The notes below the pieces were generated by a model. That model made no database searches and was not told the DNA's origin. It saw nothing but the letters and a program-made list of their open reading frames with translations. Positions 40,101 to 48,717 of a stretch of DNA of 64,000 bases are shown in pieces (within the stretch, counting starts at the first letter, position 1; every line of letters starts with the position of its first letter). Location of the stretch: NCBI RefSeq assembly GCF_003627755.1, contig NZ_CP032695.1, positions 2,046,001 to 2,110,000 of the forward strand, given 5' to 3'. The position numbers and the translations under genes were made by a program. Origin of the DNA: Rhizobium jaguaris (GTDB lineage Bacteria > Pseudomonadota > Alphaproteobacteria > Rhizobiales > Rhizobiaceae).

Positions 40101-43100
40101 TGTCCCGCCAAGATAAAGCGTCCCACCCGTCGGAAGGCTGGTGATGGTGACGGATTTCAGCGTATTGCCATCAATGCTATCGCTGAAGGCGAAATCCTTC
40201 GACGAGAAATAATAGGCCGCATGTTCGCCGGTGGAGACGCTTCCGTCCACCGTGGTCGGCGCGTGATTGACGCCGTCTACCCTGATCGTGAAGGTGCCGC
40301 TGGTTTTGCTGCCGTCGCCGTCGGTGACCGTGTAACCGATCGAGAGTGTCGAGGAGTGGCCGAGCGCCAGGGCATCGAGTGCGCTGCCCGGCGTGACGGT
40401 GACGTGACCGGCGTCGATCGTGACCATGGAGGTGCTCAGCGTCGACCCGACGAGATCTCCGTTGGCGCTGACGCTGTCGACATGGATCGCCCCGCTCTGG
40501 GCCGCTCCGTCGGCGCCGAAGGCGATGGTTCCGGAAGCCAGTGCGAAGGTCGCGCTGCTGTCGTTCTCATGCATCGATCCGACCAAAATGGTGCTTGCGA
40601 TCGGCTTATCATCGGTGATGCTGAAGGTCAGGGTTGCAGTCTGGCTTTCACCGTCAATCGGCGCGTCGCTGACCGTGACGGCGAAGGAGTCATGGTTGCT
40701 CGCCCCGCTCGTGGTGCTCGTCAGCGTATAGGTGTAATTGATGGCCGTCGTGGTGACGCTGAGGATGTGCAGCGTTCCGTAGGCACCCCGAACGGTGGCA
40801 TTGGTATCGCCATTGGCGATTGTGGCGCCGACGTTGAACGTATGGCCTGCGATTGTCACCGTCGAAGGCGCATCGCCTGCGGTGATTGCGATACTACCCG
40901 AATGAACATTGGCGACGCCGGCCGCTCCCGTACCACCCGGCAAGCCGCTTTCGCTGACGCCTGATACCAAGCCGGCCGAAGAGATTGTCGGAAGGCTGTC
41001 CGTGGCCGACTGCACGACGATGGTGACGGAGCCGCTGCCCAGGGTGACAGCATCGCCGTCGAAATCCGTCGCCGTAACGTATTTCGAGAAGTCGAGCGGC
41101 AGCGTTTTGCCGCCGTCGATCGCATGGTAAAGGTCGAATGTGGCGTGACCGCTCGCGGGATCGACAGTCAAAGTGAAGACCGTGACGCCTCCGGCCGAGC
41201 CGGTGATCGTGTGTCCATCCGTGCTGGCGAGCGTGATGGCCGTACCGTTGTAAGTCAATCCGGTACCGCCCGTCAGGTTACCGGAAGACGTTCCACCGGC
41301 AACCGTGTTCACCGACCAGGTCAATGGGCTGTCGGCGCCGGCGTGAACGAGCGAGGTCAGATCTACCGTCGTCTCAGCGGGATCATGGGTGGGCGTCGTC
41401 GTCGTGTCGGTAACATGGATGTTGTCGGCCGTGACTGTCAGTGAGCTGTCATGCGGATCGATCTCGAGCGACGTCAGTTGTTTGCCTTCGAGGGCAGTGC
41501 CGGCGGCCGAGAAGGTCGTACCGGCAGTCGTCACCGAATAGGTGTGGCCTTGCGCATCGGTGCCGATGATCGTGACGGTCTTGGACGACACGCCTTTGTG
41601 GTCAAACACACCTATATCCATCTGGGTGAGGACAAAGGTCGTTCCCGCGTTGGACACGAGCACGATTTCGCCACCCTTGGACGACGAGCCTACCTCACCG
41701 CCGCTGACGGTGCCTTCGGTAACTGTCAGTTTGGCAGCCGCAGGATTCACCGTGTGGAAATCGATCGTGTAAGATGCCGTCGTCACTACGGGAGCATTGA
41801 TCGCCGTTTCCGAGACGGTCGCGGAAACCGTGGCATGATCAACCAGCGTCGGTACATCGTCGATCACATCGACCGTGAAGCTCTGCGTGCCGTTCGTGGT
41901 GTCGCCGTCGCCATCATGGCCAGCAACCTGGAAGGTCAGCTTGATATCCGAGAGGTTGGTTTGACCGTTGACGTCGTCGAGCGACTTGTAAAGCGTGAAG
42001 TTGTAGGCGCCGCTGGCGTGGCCGCTGTCCTGGGACAGGACCACCTTGAAGACCCAGCTCGACTGGTCGGCGGCATTGCTGCCGGTGTAAGCGATGAGCG
42101 TCAAGCCGTCACCGCTGAGTGAGTAGGACAGCGCATGGCCGCCAGAGCTGAGCTTGGTCGCATCAAGCGTCTGATTATTGCCGTAGCTTGCGGTGAAATA
42201 GCTGCCGTTCGAACCCGCTGCGAAGGTGACAGCATGGGCGGCCGGGCCGTCGGCGCCGAAGGCGAGATTGAGCGCAACCGCGCCAGTGCTGATGCCAGAG
42301 GGCGACAGCGAACCCGAATTCGTCAGAAGGTCATGCTCGGCAAGTGTCTTCGTCGATACGGCACCGCCGATCGACGGGCCGTCATCATCGAAACGAATGC
42401 TGCTGCCGATGGAAACGGACTTGGCGACGGTGTCGCCGTCGCTATCGGTCGCGCTCAGCACCGCCGAGAGCTTGCCGGTGAGATCGACCGTATCGCCGTC
42501 CGACTTAGACGTGTTCGGGTTGGCAAGCGACATGTACTGGGCGATGCTGACCTTGCCGCTGTTGTCGAGGCGGATCGCAAAGGCGATCTCGCCGTCTGCA
42601 ATCTTGCCAACGACGGTACCGTCGCCGAGCTGCGAGAGCGTAATCGCCTGACCAGCAGTCGTCTTCAGACCGGAGTCGGCATTGTCGATATGAAGCGTCA
42701 GGCTGCTGGTCGCGCCCGACGCATCGTCGGCGCCCATCGAAACTGACGGAGAGACGACGTTGTGCTGAGCGTAGACCGTCGACATATAGGGATCGGTGCC
42801 GCCAGTTATGCCGGCAAACAGGCTCTTGACCGCATTGCTGGCGTTGACGTCGTTGTCGCCGCTGCCGCTCTCGTCGATCGTGATCGAGCCCGTGAGGGCC
42901 AGATCGACCTTCGGCGTGTCATCAACGATGGTGACCTTCAAAGCGCCGGTCAGCGTCACGTTGTCGCCGTCGCCGTCAGTCGCTTGAATGACGGAACCGA
43001 AGTCGATGGCCGAGATCGAGCTATTGCCCGAGCGCAGGTCGTTGCCGGGACCGGCGACGTTGTCGAGCTGATCGTACTGCTGGAAGGTGAAATTGCCGTT

Positions 43101-46100
43101 GCTAGACAGCGACAATGACAGGACAGGGCGGTCGAGGAGCGGATTGAAGCCGCTGTGGTGGTCATTATCGACATAGCCGATGATCACGTTGTTGACGACG
43201 GCATAGGAGAGCGCTTCGCCACCCGAAGTCAGATGCAGAGCGGTAAGCGTCGACGCCGCATTCGCGGTGAAGCTGAAGCCGCCACCAACCGCTGCGCCGT
43301 CAGCACCGAAGGAAACGGTGGAAGCAACGGAGCCGGATACCGTGGCCGCAAAGCCGAAACCGAACAGTGCGGGCTGCGAGGACGATCCGTCATGCGTGCC
43401 ATCGAGCGCGCTGTTGCCATGCGACAGGAGATTGTAAATGTCGCCCTCGTCGGCCCTGACCGCAACGGTCGTGCCGGAAGCAACCGGGACGTCGTCCGTG
43501 ATGGCAATCGCCAGCGAGCCCTTCGCTGTATCGCCGTCGCCATCCGTGACCGTGAAGCCGAAATTCAGCGTCAGGCCATCTTCGGTCGTCGACGACGTCG
43601 AATGAACAAGCGGCGCATCCGCGGTGAAGCTGTAGGAGCCGTCCGAACCAATCGTCAGAACCGCAACGGTAGCATGGCTGGAGGCGCCGGTTGCCGTCCA
43701 GGTCGTGACACCGTTCGCCGCAGACGACGTCCAGGACACGGCTTCCTGGTGGCCGATGCCGTGGCTGTCGAGGTAGATCGCCTTCAGCGTCGGCAGGCTG
43801 TCCATCGACAGGCTCTTAACGCCATCGGCGCCGGCGGAGAACAGAGCCCCGGCATCGCCGTTGATCGTCTTTGCGTCGGTGGCGCCATCCAGGTTGCCAT
43901 GTGCCTGCGCGTCGTCATTGAGCGGCGTGGAGGTGGTATCAACCTTATAGGCGATTGGTGCATCGTCCTTGACGGTGATCGTCAGCGAGCCACCGGCCGT
44001 ATCGCTGTCACCATCGGTGACGGTGAAGTTGAAGGTCAGATCCTGCGTATTTTCCGCGGTCGGGCTTGCCGCATGGGCGACCGGCGCACTGAGCGTGAAG
44101 CTGTAGGAACCATCCGTGCCGATCGTGAGGGTCGCAACAGTCTGGCCGCTGTCCTTGCCCGTCGCGATCCAGATCGTCTCGCCGCCCGCCGTCGTCGTCG
44201 GGCTGCCCCAAACGACCGACTCGACATGGGCAAAGCCGTCCTTGCCGGTATAGATGGCGCTGAAATCCGTCGTCGCTCCGAGCGTCACCTGATGGACGCC
44301 ATCAGCGCCGCCCGAAAAGAGCGTGCCGCTCGCGCCGCTGACCGTGTCGGTATCGGTCACGCCGACCGTGTCGGGATTTCCGCCCTTCAGCGCGTCGTCG
44401 TTCAGCGTCACGCTGGTCACGGTGACGGTGTTTGCCAGCGGCACGTCATCGGTAACGTGCAAGGTCAGCGAGCCGGCCGATGTATCATTGTCGCCATCGG
44501 TCACCGTGAAGGTGAAGGTCAGCGGCAAGCCTTCTTCCGTTGTGCCGGAGGTCGGATGGACGAGCGGCGCACTGGTGCTGAACGTGTAGGAGCCATCGGC
44601 ATTGATGGTCAGCGTGGCGACGGTCTCGTGATTGGCGCTGGAAGCAACCCAAGTCGTCGCACCGCCGGAAATCGTCGGCTTGCCCCAGGTAACGTCTTCC
44701 TGCTGCGCGAACCCGTTGGCGTCGACATAGATCGTCTTCAGAGCCGGAAGGCTCGACTGATCGATCGAGACGCTTGCAAAGCCGTCGGCGCCAACACTGA
44801 ACAGCGCGCCGGCGGCGCCCGAGACGCTATGCGCGTTGGCGTCGTTGGCATCCAGGTTTCCGCCGATCTGCGCATCGTCATTCAGCGGCGAAGCAGTGTT
44901 GTCAATCGTGTGAGCGACAGGCTTGTCGTCGGCGACGGTGACGGTGAAGGTGTTTGCGGCGGTATCGCCGTCGGAATCGGTGGCCGTATAGCCGAAGGTC
45001 AGTTGGATGGCGTCCGAGCCCTTGGCGTCGTCGAGCGACTGCACCAGGGTGAAGTTATAGTGGCCATTGTCGGTGTCCGATACCGTCGCATAGAAGACGA
45101 TGTTCGAGCCAACTGCGCCCTTGGCATCTGCGACCGCCGTCGGAGCGACGTCGCCGGTATAGCCGACCAGCGTGCCGTCGGCCAGCAGCGCCGTATGAAC
45201 CGCAAGGCCATGCGAGCTCAGTGCTTCGCCATCCTGGCCTTGTGTCGTAACCGACGCATCGGTGAAGGCGACCGAGCGGTCACCGGCGCCGCCCTTGTCG
45301 GTGTTGGCGTTATCGGCACCCCAGGAGATGTTGAGCGAGCCGGTAGTAATCGCATCGGTCTCGACATGCGGGTTCTCGTTGCCGCTCGCCAGAGCGCCTT
45401 CGGTGACCGAGCCTGCATCGCCAGTCGCAGCGACAGGCTTGTCGTCGGCGACGGTGATGGTGAAGGTGTTCGTGGCGGTATCGCCGTCGGAATCGGTGGC
45501 CGTATAGCCGAAGGTCAGTTGGATGGCGTCCGAACCCTTGGCGTCATCGAGCGACTGCACCAGCGTGAAGTTATAGTGGCCGTTGTCGGTGTCAGAGACC
45601 GTCGCGTAGAAGACCACGTTGGATGCGGAAGTTGCCGTCGGAGCGGCCTCGCCGGTGTAGCCGACCAGCGTGCCGTCGGCCAAAATCGCCGTGTGCACGG
45701 CCAGACCGTGCGAGCTCAGCGCGCCGTTATCCTCACCCGTCGCCGAAACTGTGGCATTGGTGAAGGCGACAGAGCGATCGCCGAGGCCGCCCTTGTCGGT
45801 GTTGGCGCTGTCAGCGCCCCAGGAGATGTTAAGTGAACCAGTGGCGGTCGCGTCGCCGGTCGCATGGGTCAGGGCTGCGTTACCGGCAGACAGAGCTGCT
45901 TCGGTAACCGAACCCGCCGTACCAACGGCCGCAACCGGCACGCTGTCCGTGATATCGACGGTCGCGACAGCCGAAACCGTATGGCCGCTCGTGTCGGAGA
46001 CCGTGTACCGAAATTGCAGTTCAAGCACATCGCTGGCCGAATTGGCGCCACGGGAATGGTCGAGGGCAGCGAGCTGGGTGAAAGTGTACTCGCCGGTCGA

Positions 46101-47018
46101 GGCGTTGAACACCAACGTGAAGACAGTGACGCCATTGGCGACGCCGGTGACGGTCTGACCGTTCTGGGTGACGACAACGGGAGCGCCGCCGGAGGTCAGT
46201 CCCGACAGCTGCTGCGTGCCGCTACCGGTGATTTCTGCCTCGCCGACCAGCGTGACGGTGGTGATCGCGGCATTATGGCCGCCGAAGCCGAAGCGGCCAC
46301 TACTGCTTTCAGTGACGAAGGCGCCAGTGCTGCTGCCGCGTTCGATCAGCGAGGCTGTTTCGGTCGCCTGCTGAAGGATAAAGGGAACGCGAGTCTGGGT
46401 GCCGGGCAGATTGCCGCCGTTACCGTTCCCGATTATGCCGCCAGGACCGAGGAGACCAATCAGATTAAGCGGCGTGCGGGCATTCCCAGCCTGGCTGTCC
46501 GTGAACTGGTGGCCGGAATCCGTGCTATTGCCCGCGTGAACCGAACCATCAGGACCTTCGGCGACGTTGACGCCCTGCTGCTGTAGGGCAGCGACGACGG
46601 CCTGCTGCGGCAGCGTGACGTCGCCGATCAGGAAGGTCGGGACGTGCAGCGCGCCGTTGATGATGACGATGCGCGTGCCGTCGGCCTGGACGAGAACAAG
46701 ATTACGCCCCTCGACGTGGATGTCGTCGATCGAGGTGTTCGGTGGCAGATGAACGACGTTGCCATTGTCCGGCACAATTTGGATCGGCTGACGGGTGTCG
46801 GCGTTTTGCGGCTCGTTGGCGGCAAGGCGCGCGGTCTTGCCGTTGGCCTGCTGCTCGGCGGCCTGTGCCAGCTCGAACGCCGCGACATCAGCATTCTGCG
46901 ACAACGGCAGCCGCTGATCCACACCGATATCGGCTGCAAGGCCCTCGTTCCGGTCGCCCGATACGAAATCGTTCGAAACCGCTTCGTGGTCTACCGTCGA
47001 AATGCGCGAATCTTCCAT
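34176..47018 (-). CDS. Giant LapA-like repeat adhesin secreted by type I secretion
   Basis: Cell-surface adhesin of about 4,280 residues. The ATG at 47018 follows GGGAG by eight bases; the TTG upstream does not. Order: an N-terminal module (1-180; SIDDIHVEGRNLVLVQADGT, then GALHVPTFLIGDV) of the kind that starts alphaproteobacterial retained adhesins; T1SS-143-like repeats including two 172-residue copies (about 358-702); three repeats of about 160 residues starting near LNDDAQ (about 700-1190); many cadherin/VCBS-like domains with Asp-rich DxDGDT calcium sites; four exact-period 126-residue VCBS repeats (2857-3360); an Ig-like segment; and a C-terminal RTX-like part (GTDGSDTLTSGGGY, GGAGADTFVLD) with a DVITDF..GEGDKLDVS type I secretion signal. 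I find no cysteine. The T1SS genes at 50392-55312 and the LapG-like protease at 48718 are its likely exporter and release protease. Confidence 0.93.
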   Translation of the reverse strand: MEDSRISTVDHEAVSNDFVSGDRNEGLAADIGVDQRLPLSQNADVAAFELAQAAEQQANGKTARLAANEPQNADTRQPIQIVPDNGNVVHLPPNTSIDDIHVEGRNLVLVQADGTRIVIINGALHVPTFLIGDVTLPQQAVVAALQQQGVNVAEGPDGSVHAGNSTDSGHQFTDSQAGNARTPLNLIGLLGPGGIIGNGNGGNLPGTQTRVPFILQQATETASLIERGSSTGAFVTESSSGRFGFGGHNAAITTVTLVGEAEITGSGTQQLSGLTSGGAPVVVTQNGQTVTGVANGVTVFTLVFNASTGEYTFTQLAALDHSRGANSASDVLELQFRYTVSDTSGHTVSAVATVDITDSVPVAAVGTAGSVTEAALSAGNAALTHATGDATATGSLNISWGADSANTDKGGLGDRSVAFTNATVSATGEDNGALSSHGLAVHTAILADGTLVGYTGEAAPTATSASNVVFYATVSDTDNGHYNFTLVQSLDDAKGSDAIQLTFGYTATDSDGDTATNTFTITVADDKPVAATGDAGSVTEGALASGNENPHVETDAITTGSLNISWGADNANTDKGGAGDRSVAFTDASVTTQGQDGEALSSHGLAVHTALLADGTLVGYTGDVAPTAVADAKGAVGSNIVFYATVSDTDNGHYNFTLVQSLDDAKGSDAIQLTFGYTATDSDGDTAANTFTVTVADDKPVAHTIDNTASPLNDDAQIGGNLDANDANAHSVSGAAGALFSVGADGFASVSIDQSSLPALKTIYVDANGFAQQEDVTWGKPTISGGATTWVASSANHETVATLTINADGSYTFSTSAPLVHPTSGTTEEGLPLTFTFTVTDGDNDTSAGSLTLHVTDDVPLANTVTVTSVTLNDDALKGGNPDTVGVTDTDTVSGASGTLFSGGADGVHQVTLGATTDFSAIYTGKDGFAHVESVVWGSPTTTAGGETIWIATGKDSGQTVATLTIGTDGSYSFTLSAPVAHAASPTAENTQDLTFNFTVTDGDSDTAGGSLTITVKDDAPIAYKVDTTSTPLNDDAQAHGNLDGATDAKTINGDAGALFSAGADGVKSLSMDSLPTLKAIYLDSHGIGHQEAVSWTSSAANGVTTWTATGASSHATVAVLTIGSDGSYSFTADAPLVHSTSSTTEDGLTLNFGFTVTDGDGDTAKGSLAIAITDDVPVASGTTVAVRADEGDIYNLLSHGNSALDGTHDGSSSQPALFGFGFAATVSGSVASTVSFGADGAAVGGGFSFTANAASTLTALHLTSGGEALSYAVVNNVIIGYVDNDHHSGFNPLLDRPVLSLSLSSNGNFTFQQYDQLDNVAGPGNDLRSGNSSISAIDFGSVIQATDGDGDNVTLTGALKVTIVDDTPKVDLALTGSITIDESGSGDNDVNASNAVKSLFAGITGGTDPYMSTVYAQHNVVSPSVSMGADDASGATSSLTLHIDNADSGLKTTAGQAITLSQLGDGTVVGKIADGEIAFAIRLDNSGKVSIAQYMSLANPNTSKSDGDTVDLTGKLSAVLSATDSDGDTVAKSVSIGSSIRFDDDGPSIGGAVSTKTLAEHDLLTNSGSLSPSGISTGAVALNLAFGADGPAAHAVTFAAGSNGSYFTASYGNNQTLDATKLSSGGHALSYSLSGDGLTLIAYTGSNAADQSSWVFKVVLSQDSGHASGAYNFTLYKSLDDVNGQTNLSDIKLTFQVAGHDGDGDTTNGTQSFTVDVIDDVPTLVDHATVSATVSETAINAPVVTTASYTIDFHTVNPAAAKLTVTEGTVSGGEVGSSSKGGEIVLVSNAGTTFVLTQMDIGVFDHKGVSSKTVTIIGTDAQGHTYSVTTAGTTFSAAGTALEGKQLTSLEIDPHDSSLTVTADNIHVTDTTTTPTHDPAETTVDLTSLVHAGADSPLTWSVNTVAGGTSSGNLTGGTGLTYNGTAITLASTDGHTITGSAGGVTVFTLTVDPASGHATFDLYHAIDGGKTLPLDFSKYVTATDFDGDAVTLGSGSVTIVVQSATDSLPTISSAGLVSGVSESGLPGGTGAAGVANVHSGSIAITAGDAPSTVTIAGHTFNVGATIANGDTNATVRGAYGTLHILSVTTTAINYTYTLTSTTSGASNHDSFAVTVSDAPIDGESQTATLTFSITDDKPIASTILVGSMHENDSSATFALASGTIAFGADGAAQSGAIHVDSVSANGDLVGSTLSTSMVTIDAGHVTVTPGSALDALALGHSSTLSIGYTVTDGDGSKTSGTFTIRVDGVNHAPTTVDGSVSTGEHAAYYFSSKDFAFSDSIDGNTLKSVTITSLPTGGTLYLGGTVVTVGQHIAASALSTLHFTPSAGFAGATETANFGFTVQDNGGTANGGVDTSAAHTMTVTVTAVDDGRATVSIADQTTHTGKALVAGDTLNAAIATNDPDHGQSGLTYAWSWADDQSHTVLGTGSSYTVTNADVGHSLILTVNYTDGQGFSDVATQTTSAVIAPTVFAPTVDATPLSEANLSDGSNPQPSELTATGSIALGTLDNPHITSVVGADGTAVGVDQTAPDSQTTTIHGSYGDLVIDANGAYTYTLTHAGSNPSGDTDQFTYTVTDMNGKTAQETLTFNIADDTPTLTGTEISATVSDDGVVTAAEHSATMTAGLTSLVNSGADSPLTWSANAVAAGTSSGTLTGGTELTYNGAAITLASTDGHTITGSANGTTVFTLTVDSSGHATFVLDQTIDGAKDQTLDFSQYVKAMDSDGDSVTLGTGAFTIAVDHVNHPAEIGGADSRAVTEDLNVSADGHLQASGTLIINDADRGEGKFQAATINPDGTHLGALTIDADGNWSYKVDDSLSAVQSLGANQSRTDTFTVSSVDGTTHDIVVTINGTNDAPTISIASGDSASGAVTEAGIGVADDSAHNTVSGHLTGADIDSPTLTWSVIAGSGQTAGQDGSVTGAYGTLSVGADGTWTYVLDQSKADSLNTSDHPQESFTVQLSDNQGGITTQTVVVTVNGTNDAPTISIAGGDSASGAVTEAGVGVADDSAHNTVSGHLTGADVDSTSLTWSAVAGSNQTANGNGSVTGTYGTLSIDANGTWTYTLDQSKANSLNASDVPQESFTVQLSDNQGGVTTQTIVVTVNGTNDAPTISIASGDSASGAVTEAGIGVANDTAHNTVSGHLTGADVDSASLTWSVVATGSQTGNPDGSVTGAYGTLSVNANGTWSYLLDQSKANPLTASDHPQESFTVQLSDNQGGVTTQTVVVTVNGTNDAPTISIASGDSASGAVTEAGVGVANDSAHNTVSGHLTGADVDNTSLTWSVVAGSGQTANGSGSVTGAYGTLSVNANGTWTYLLDQSKADPLTASDHPQESFKVQLSDGQGGISTQTVVVTVNGTNDAASISGSATGSVTEDGQLTANGVLTVADVDNGQSHFQTPASLTGTYGTFTFNATTGVWGYTLNNSASNVQALNGGQTVTDKLTVASADGTASQDIVVTIHGTNEAVSAPSISSVTDNVGSIQGNLADGAVTDDTNLGIRVSLTETGAVSGDTVQLYNGTTALGIAVTLTSTNISNGYVDITTPTLTNGSTYNFRASLTDAGTTSPLSPSGAYDIKIDTTAPTLVITQNSGVMTFTFSEAVSGFNINDVTQDSNYSLYNFKHVGVNAFGQDIYTANIFNWNNGWKSASVSGSSYTDLAGNAGTNSNVLTFKPAGISGEAMNLALSDPSHHVGAVTLSIAGVPAGWTLSEGTHNADGTWSVVTNDPSSLTVTSPNGATGALVLQVTETWTNADGSTGMATVADNVEAYAKGSPIFAWSGDDTLTASSGNDTLVFANTIGTDVVHNFDTAHDKIDLIGFAGFNSFADVQAHLSTDASGNAVITLGDGETITLTGVSAAALTANDFLFNEAVVTHNTGDIVLSDGALLPFSGTLDNTGSIHLASTGSETAFEIVQHGLTLTGGGTMTFSDDAHNVIVGSGDDVTLTNVDNTISGAGQLGDGHLTLVNEGTIIADGSHALVIDTGVNAVSNTGTLEATGTGGLDIHSGVVNDGLLWANGGNINLEGNVSGSGTALLSGHASLEIGGSFSEAITLSTDAQATITIDHAAAFTGTIAGLDGNDALRFGDISAATASFSYAENAEKTGGVLTVTDGNHTATIGLTGDYTASDFSLGHDGDYAEIDFSGLGHLYGTDGSDTLTSGGGYIITGGAGADTFVLDAQALHNLNMADVITDFSPKGEGDKLDVSNLLNALVGEHPGMTEANAVASMTAAVDTATNSTKISINTGSETHVVATLQNYTPTGHDAVHVLFNNHDEQLATHTQTAGA
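36940..38451 (-). repeat. Four tandem 378-bp VCBS repeats inside the adhesin gene
   Basis: The marker TCGTTCGTGCCGTTGA recurs at 36943, 37321, 37699, 38077 and 38455, an exact 378-base spacing, and CGGCCTC(A/G)GTCAC recurs at 37262, 37640, 38018 and 38396. Units encode 126-residue domains starting PTISIASGDSASGAVTEAG. Copies are very similar at DNA level, so copy number may vary by recombination. Confidence 0.9.
44914..45945 (-). repeat. Two tandem 516-bp T1SS-143-type repeats inside the adhesin gene
   Basis: GCGACAGGCTTGTCGTCGGC occurs at 44914 and 45430, 516 bases (172 codons) apart, with long near-identical stretches between. The encoded units share NISWGAD.ANTDKGG, SSHGLAVHTA and YNFTLVQSLDDAKGSDAIQL segments. 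A diverged third unit lies upstream in the protein. Confidence 0.85.
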
Positions 47019-47260
47019 AAGTCTAACTCCCGGTGTCTCGTAATGTGGCGCCAATCAATTACGAGAGCGGGATGATTGCAATACTTCGTTAACCTCACCG
47101 ATATAGCCGGTTATGCACGATCGCAGATATATTTACCCATGGTTAACTTAATAACCAAGCAACTCCTTAAGTATACCGCTTGACTTTCTGCCGTTCGCCG
47201 TGTGCAAATGCGCCGCCATAGGCTGTCGCAGCCTGCGTTCGAGAATTGGGGGAGTGAGTT
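47019..47260. promoter_or_regulatory. Divergent promoter region of the adhesin and lipoprotein genes
   Basis: 242 bases between the starts of the leftward adhesin and the rightward lipoprotein gene. An AT-rich part at about 47080-47180 (GATATATTTACC, GTTAACTTAATAACC) is the likely shared promoter and regulatory zone. No operator could be assigned. Confidence 0.5.
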
Positions 47261-48472
47261 GTGCCGTTTGCGAGCAGCCTTTCGTTGAGCCTTTTGACCG
47301 GTTGGCTGCCGCACAGACGGCATTGGCAGCCCGCATGCGGTGCCGTTCTTATCCTCTGCGCTGGCCTCGCCGGCTGCCAGATGGACGGTAGCGGCCTGAG
47401 CAGCAACAGCAAGAACGACGATATAAAAATGCCGTCCACCGCCATCGAAGAAAGCTACGGCGGCGACAGCGGCACGGAAATCACGCTGCTGCTGCGCAAG
47501 GGTGCCGCCGGTCTCTACGAAGGTCCGGCCCGCGACGTTCGCGACGGAGCGGTGCTTGGTGTCGGCGAGCTCGGCAACAATCAGATTCGGCTGCGTGTAA
47601 AGGATGTTGGCCCTGGTCTCGCTGGAATCGCGGCGCAGGTCGCCGCAGCCAAGGGCCGAAATGCCGCGCTTATCGTCAGCTATCTGCCGCCGGGCGAGAC
47701 CGCTGCTATCGCCGCCATTTCCCCCGCCCAGCGTCCACCATTGCTTAACCTTGCAAGTCCGACGGCCACGAGCGGAGGCGATGTCTTCAACCTCGCCTCG
47801 GACGAAATCGATAGCGCGACCGAAGGCGTCAAGGCGGCCGGCCCCGGAGGTCACAAGAAGGTTTCGGCGCTGGTGCCCGCGGATTTTTCTCAATCCGATA
47901 GCACCAGGTTGGGCAACGCCATCTGGAACAGCGGCAACACTTTCATGGGTCTCGGCCGTTACAACACAAGCGATCAGGCCGCTGATATCCTGACCAAGAA
48001 CCAACCGCTCATCCGCTCGGCCGAGATCGTGGTCATTCTCGGCGGTACTTCCGAAATCGGTATGGTGGCGAGTGCAGTGCGCAGCGCCGCCGTTCCCGGC
48101 CAGGCGTTGGTCGGCACCAACAACTGGCCGCAATCGATGTACACGATGCCGACTGTGACGGGCGCGTTTATCGCGACGGACGATACCCAGAGCAGCGGGC
48201 TGATTGCCGAGCGCTATCAGCGCCACTTCAACCATCCGCTGACAACCTCGGGCGCCTACGGCTACGACGCCATGGCTATCGCCTCCGGCCTCATCCGCTC
48301 CCAGGGACCGCAAGCCATGACCGCCGCCAACCTGATGAACAAGGTCGGCTTCCGGGGCACAACAGGGCTCTTCCGCTTCAACGCCACTGGCATGGTGGAG
48401 CGCAAAATGGTGATCAATACGATCGACGGCGGCAAGCTGAAGGTCGCCGCGCAGCCCTCACAATCGTTCTGA
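47261..48472 (+). CDS. Lipoprotein with a type I periplasmic-binding-protein fold (LpoA/amino-acid-receptor-like)
   Basis: The 403-residue product has a polar N-terminal stretch, then a hydrophobic segment and lipobox (AVLILCAGLAGCQMDG), so it is likely a membrane-anchored lipoprotein. The rest resembles ligand-binding receptors of branched-chain amino-acid importers or the LpoA-like penicillin-binding-protein activators (SYLPPGETAAIAAIS, PLLNLASPT, VSALVPADFSQSD, GAYGYDAMAIASGLI). The GTG at 47261 follows GGAG by six bases. No transporter genes accompany it. It is divergent from the adhesin gene and upstream of the LapG-like gene in the same direction. A role in adhesin display or wall passage is possible but unproven. 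Confidence 0.8.
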   Translation: MPFASSLSLSLLTGWLPHRRHWQPACGAVLILCAGLAGCQMDGSGLSSNSKNDDIKMPSTAIEESYGGDSGTEITLLLRKGAAGLYEGPARDVRDGAVLGVGELGNNQIRLRVKDVGPGLAGIAAQVAAAKGRNAALIVSYLPPGETAAIAAISPAQRPPLLNLASPTATSGGDVFNLASDEIDSATEGVKAAGPGGHKKVSALVPADFSQSDSTRLGNAIWNSGNTFMGLGRYNTSDQAADILTKNQPLIRSAEIVVILGGTSEIGMVASAVRSAAVPGQALVGTNNWPQSMYTMPTVTGAFIATDDTQSSGLIAERYQRHFNHPLTTSGAYGYDAMAIASGLIRSQGPQAMTAANLMNKVGFRGTTGLFRFNATGMVERKMVINTIDGGKLKVAAQPSQSF

Positions 48473-48717
48473 AGCAGCCCGACGGCATCGAGCGCAGCGC
48501 GCGTTAGAGCGCGCTGCTGCTGCGTCATCGATTCCCGCACCAGAGCGGATCATTTTTGATGCGCATGGCGACATCATCCTTAATGCTTCCCCACCAAACC
48601 CCGTGGAATTTTATACTTATTTGATCGCTCAATTTATACTTAGATTATCTACGCTTCCGAACCCCATATTCAGAGGTATAGCGCATTATTCTCTCAACCA
48701 GGGAGAAACAAGCGCCA

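Noticed and set aside
43155..45836. 893-codon plus-strand open frame, and other long plus-strand frames within 34-47 kb
   Set aside because: They are antisense shadows of the repetitive, GC-rich adhesin gene. Their sequence is Arg/Val/Gly-rich with no family resemblance, and they repeat with the adhesin's own period.
47111..48313. 400-codon minus-strand frame opposite the lipoprotein gene
   Set aside because: The plus strand has a lipobox, a ribosome site and a recognisable fold; the minus frame has none of these.
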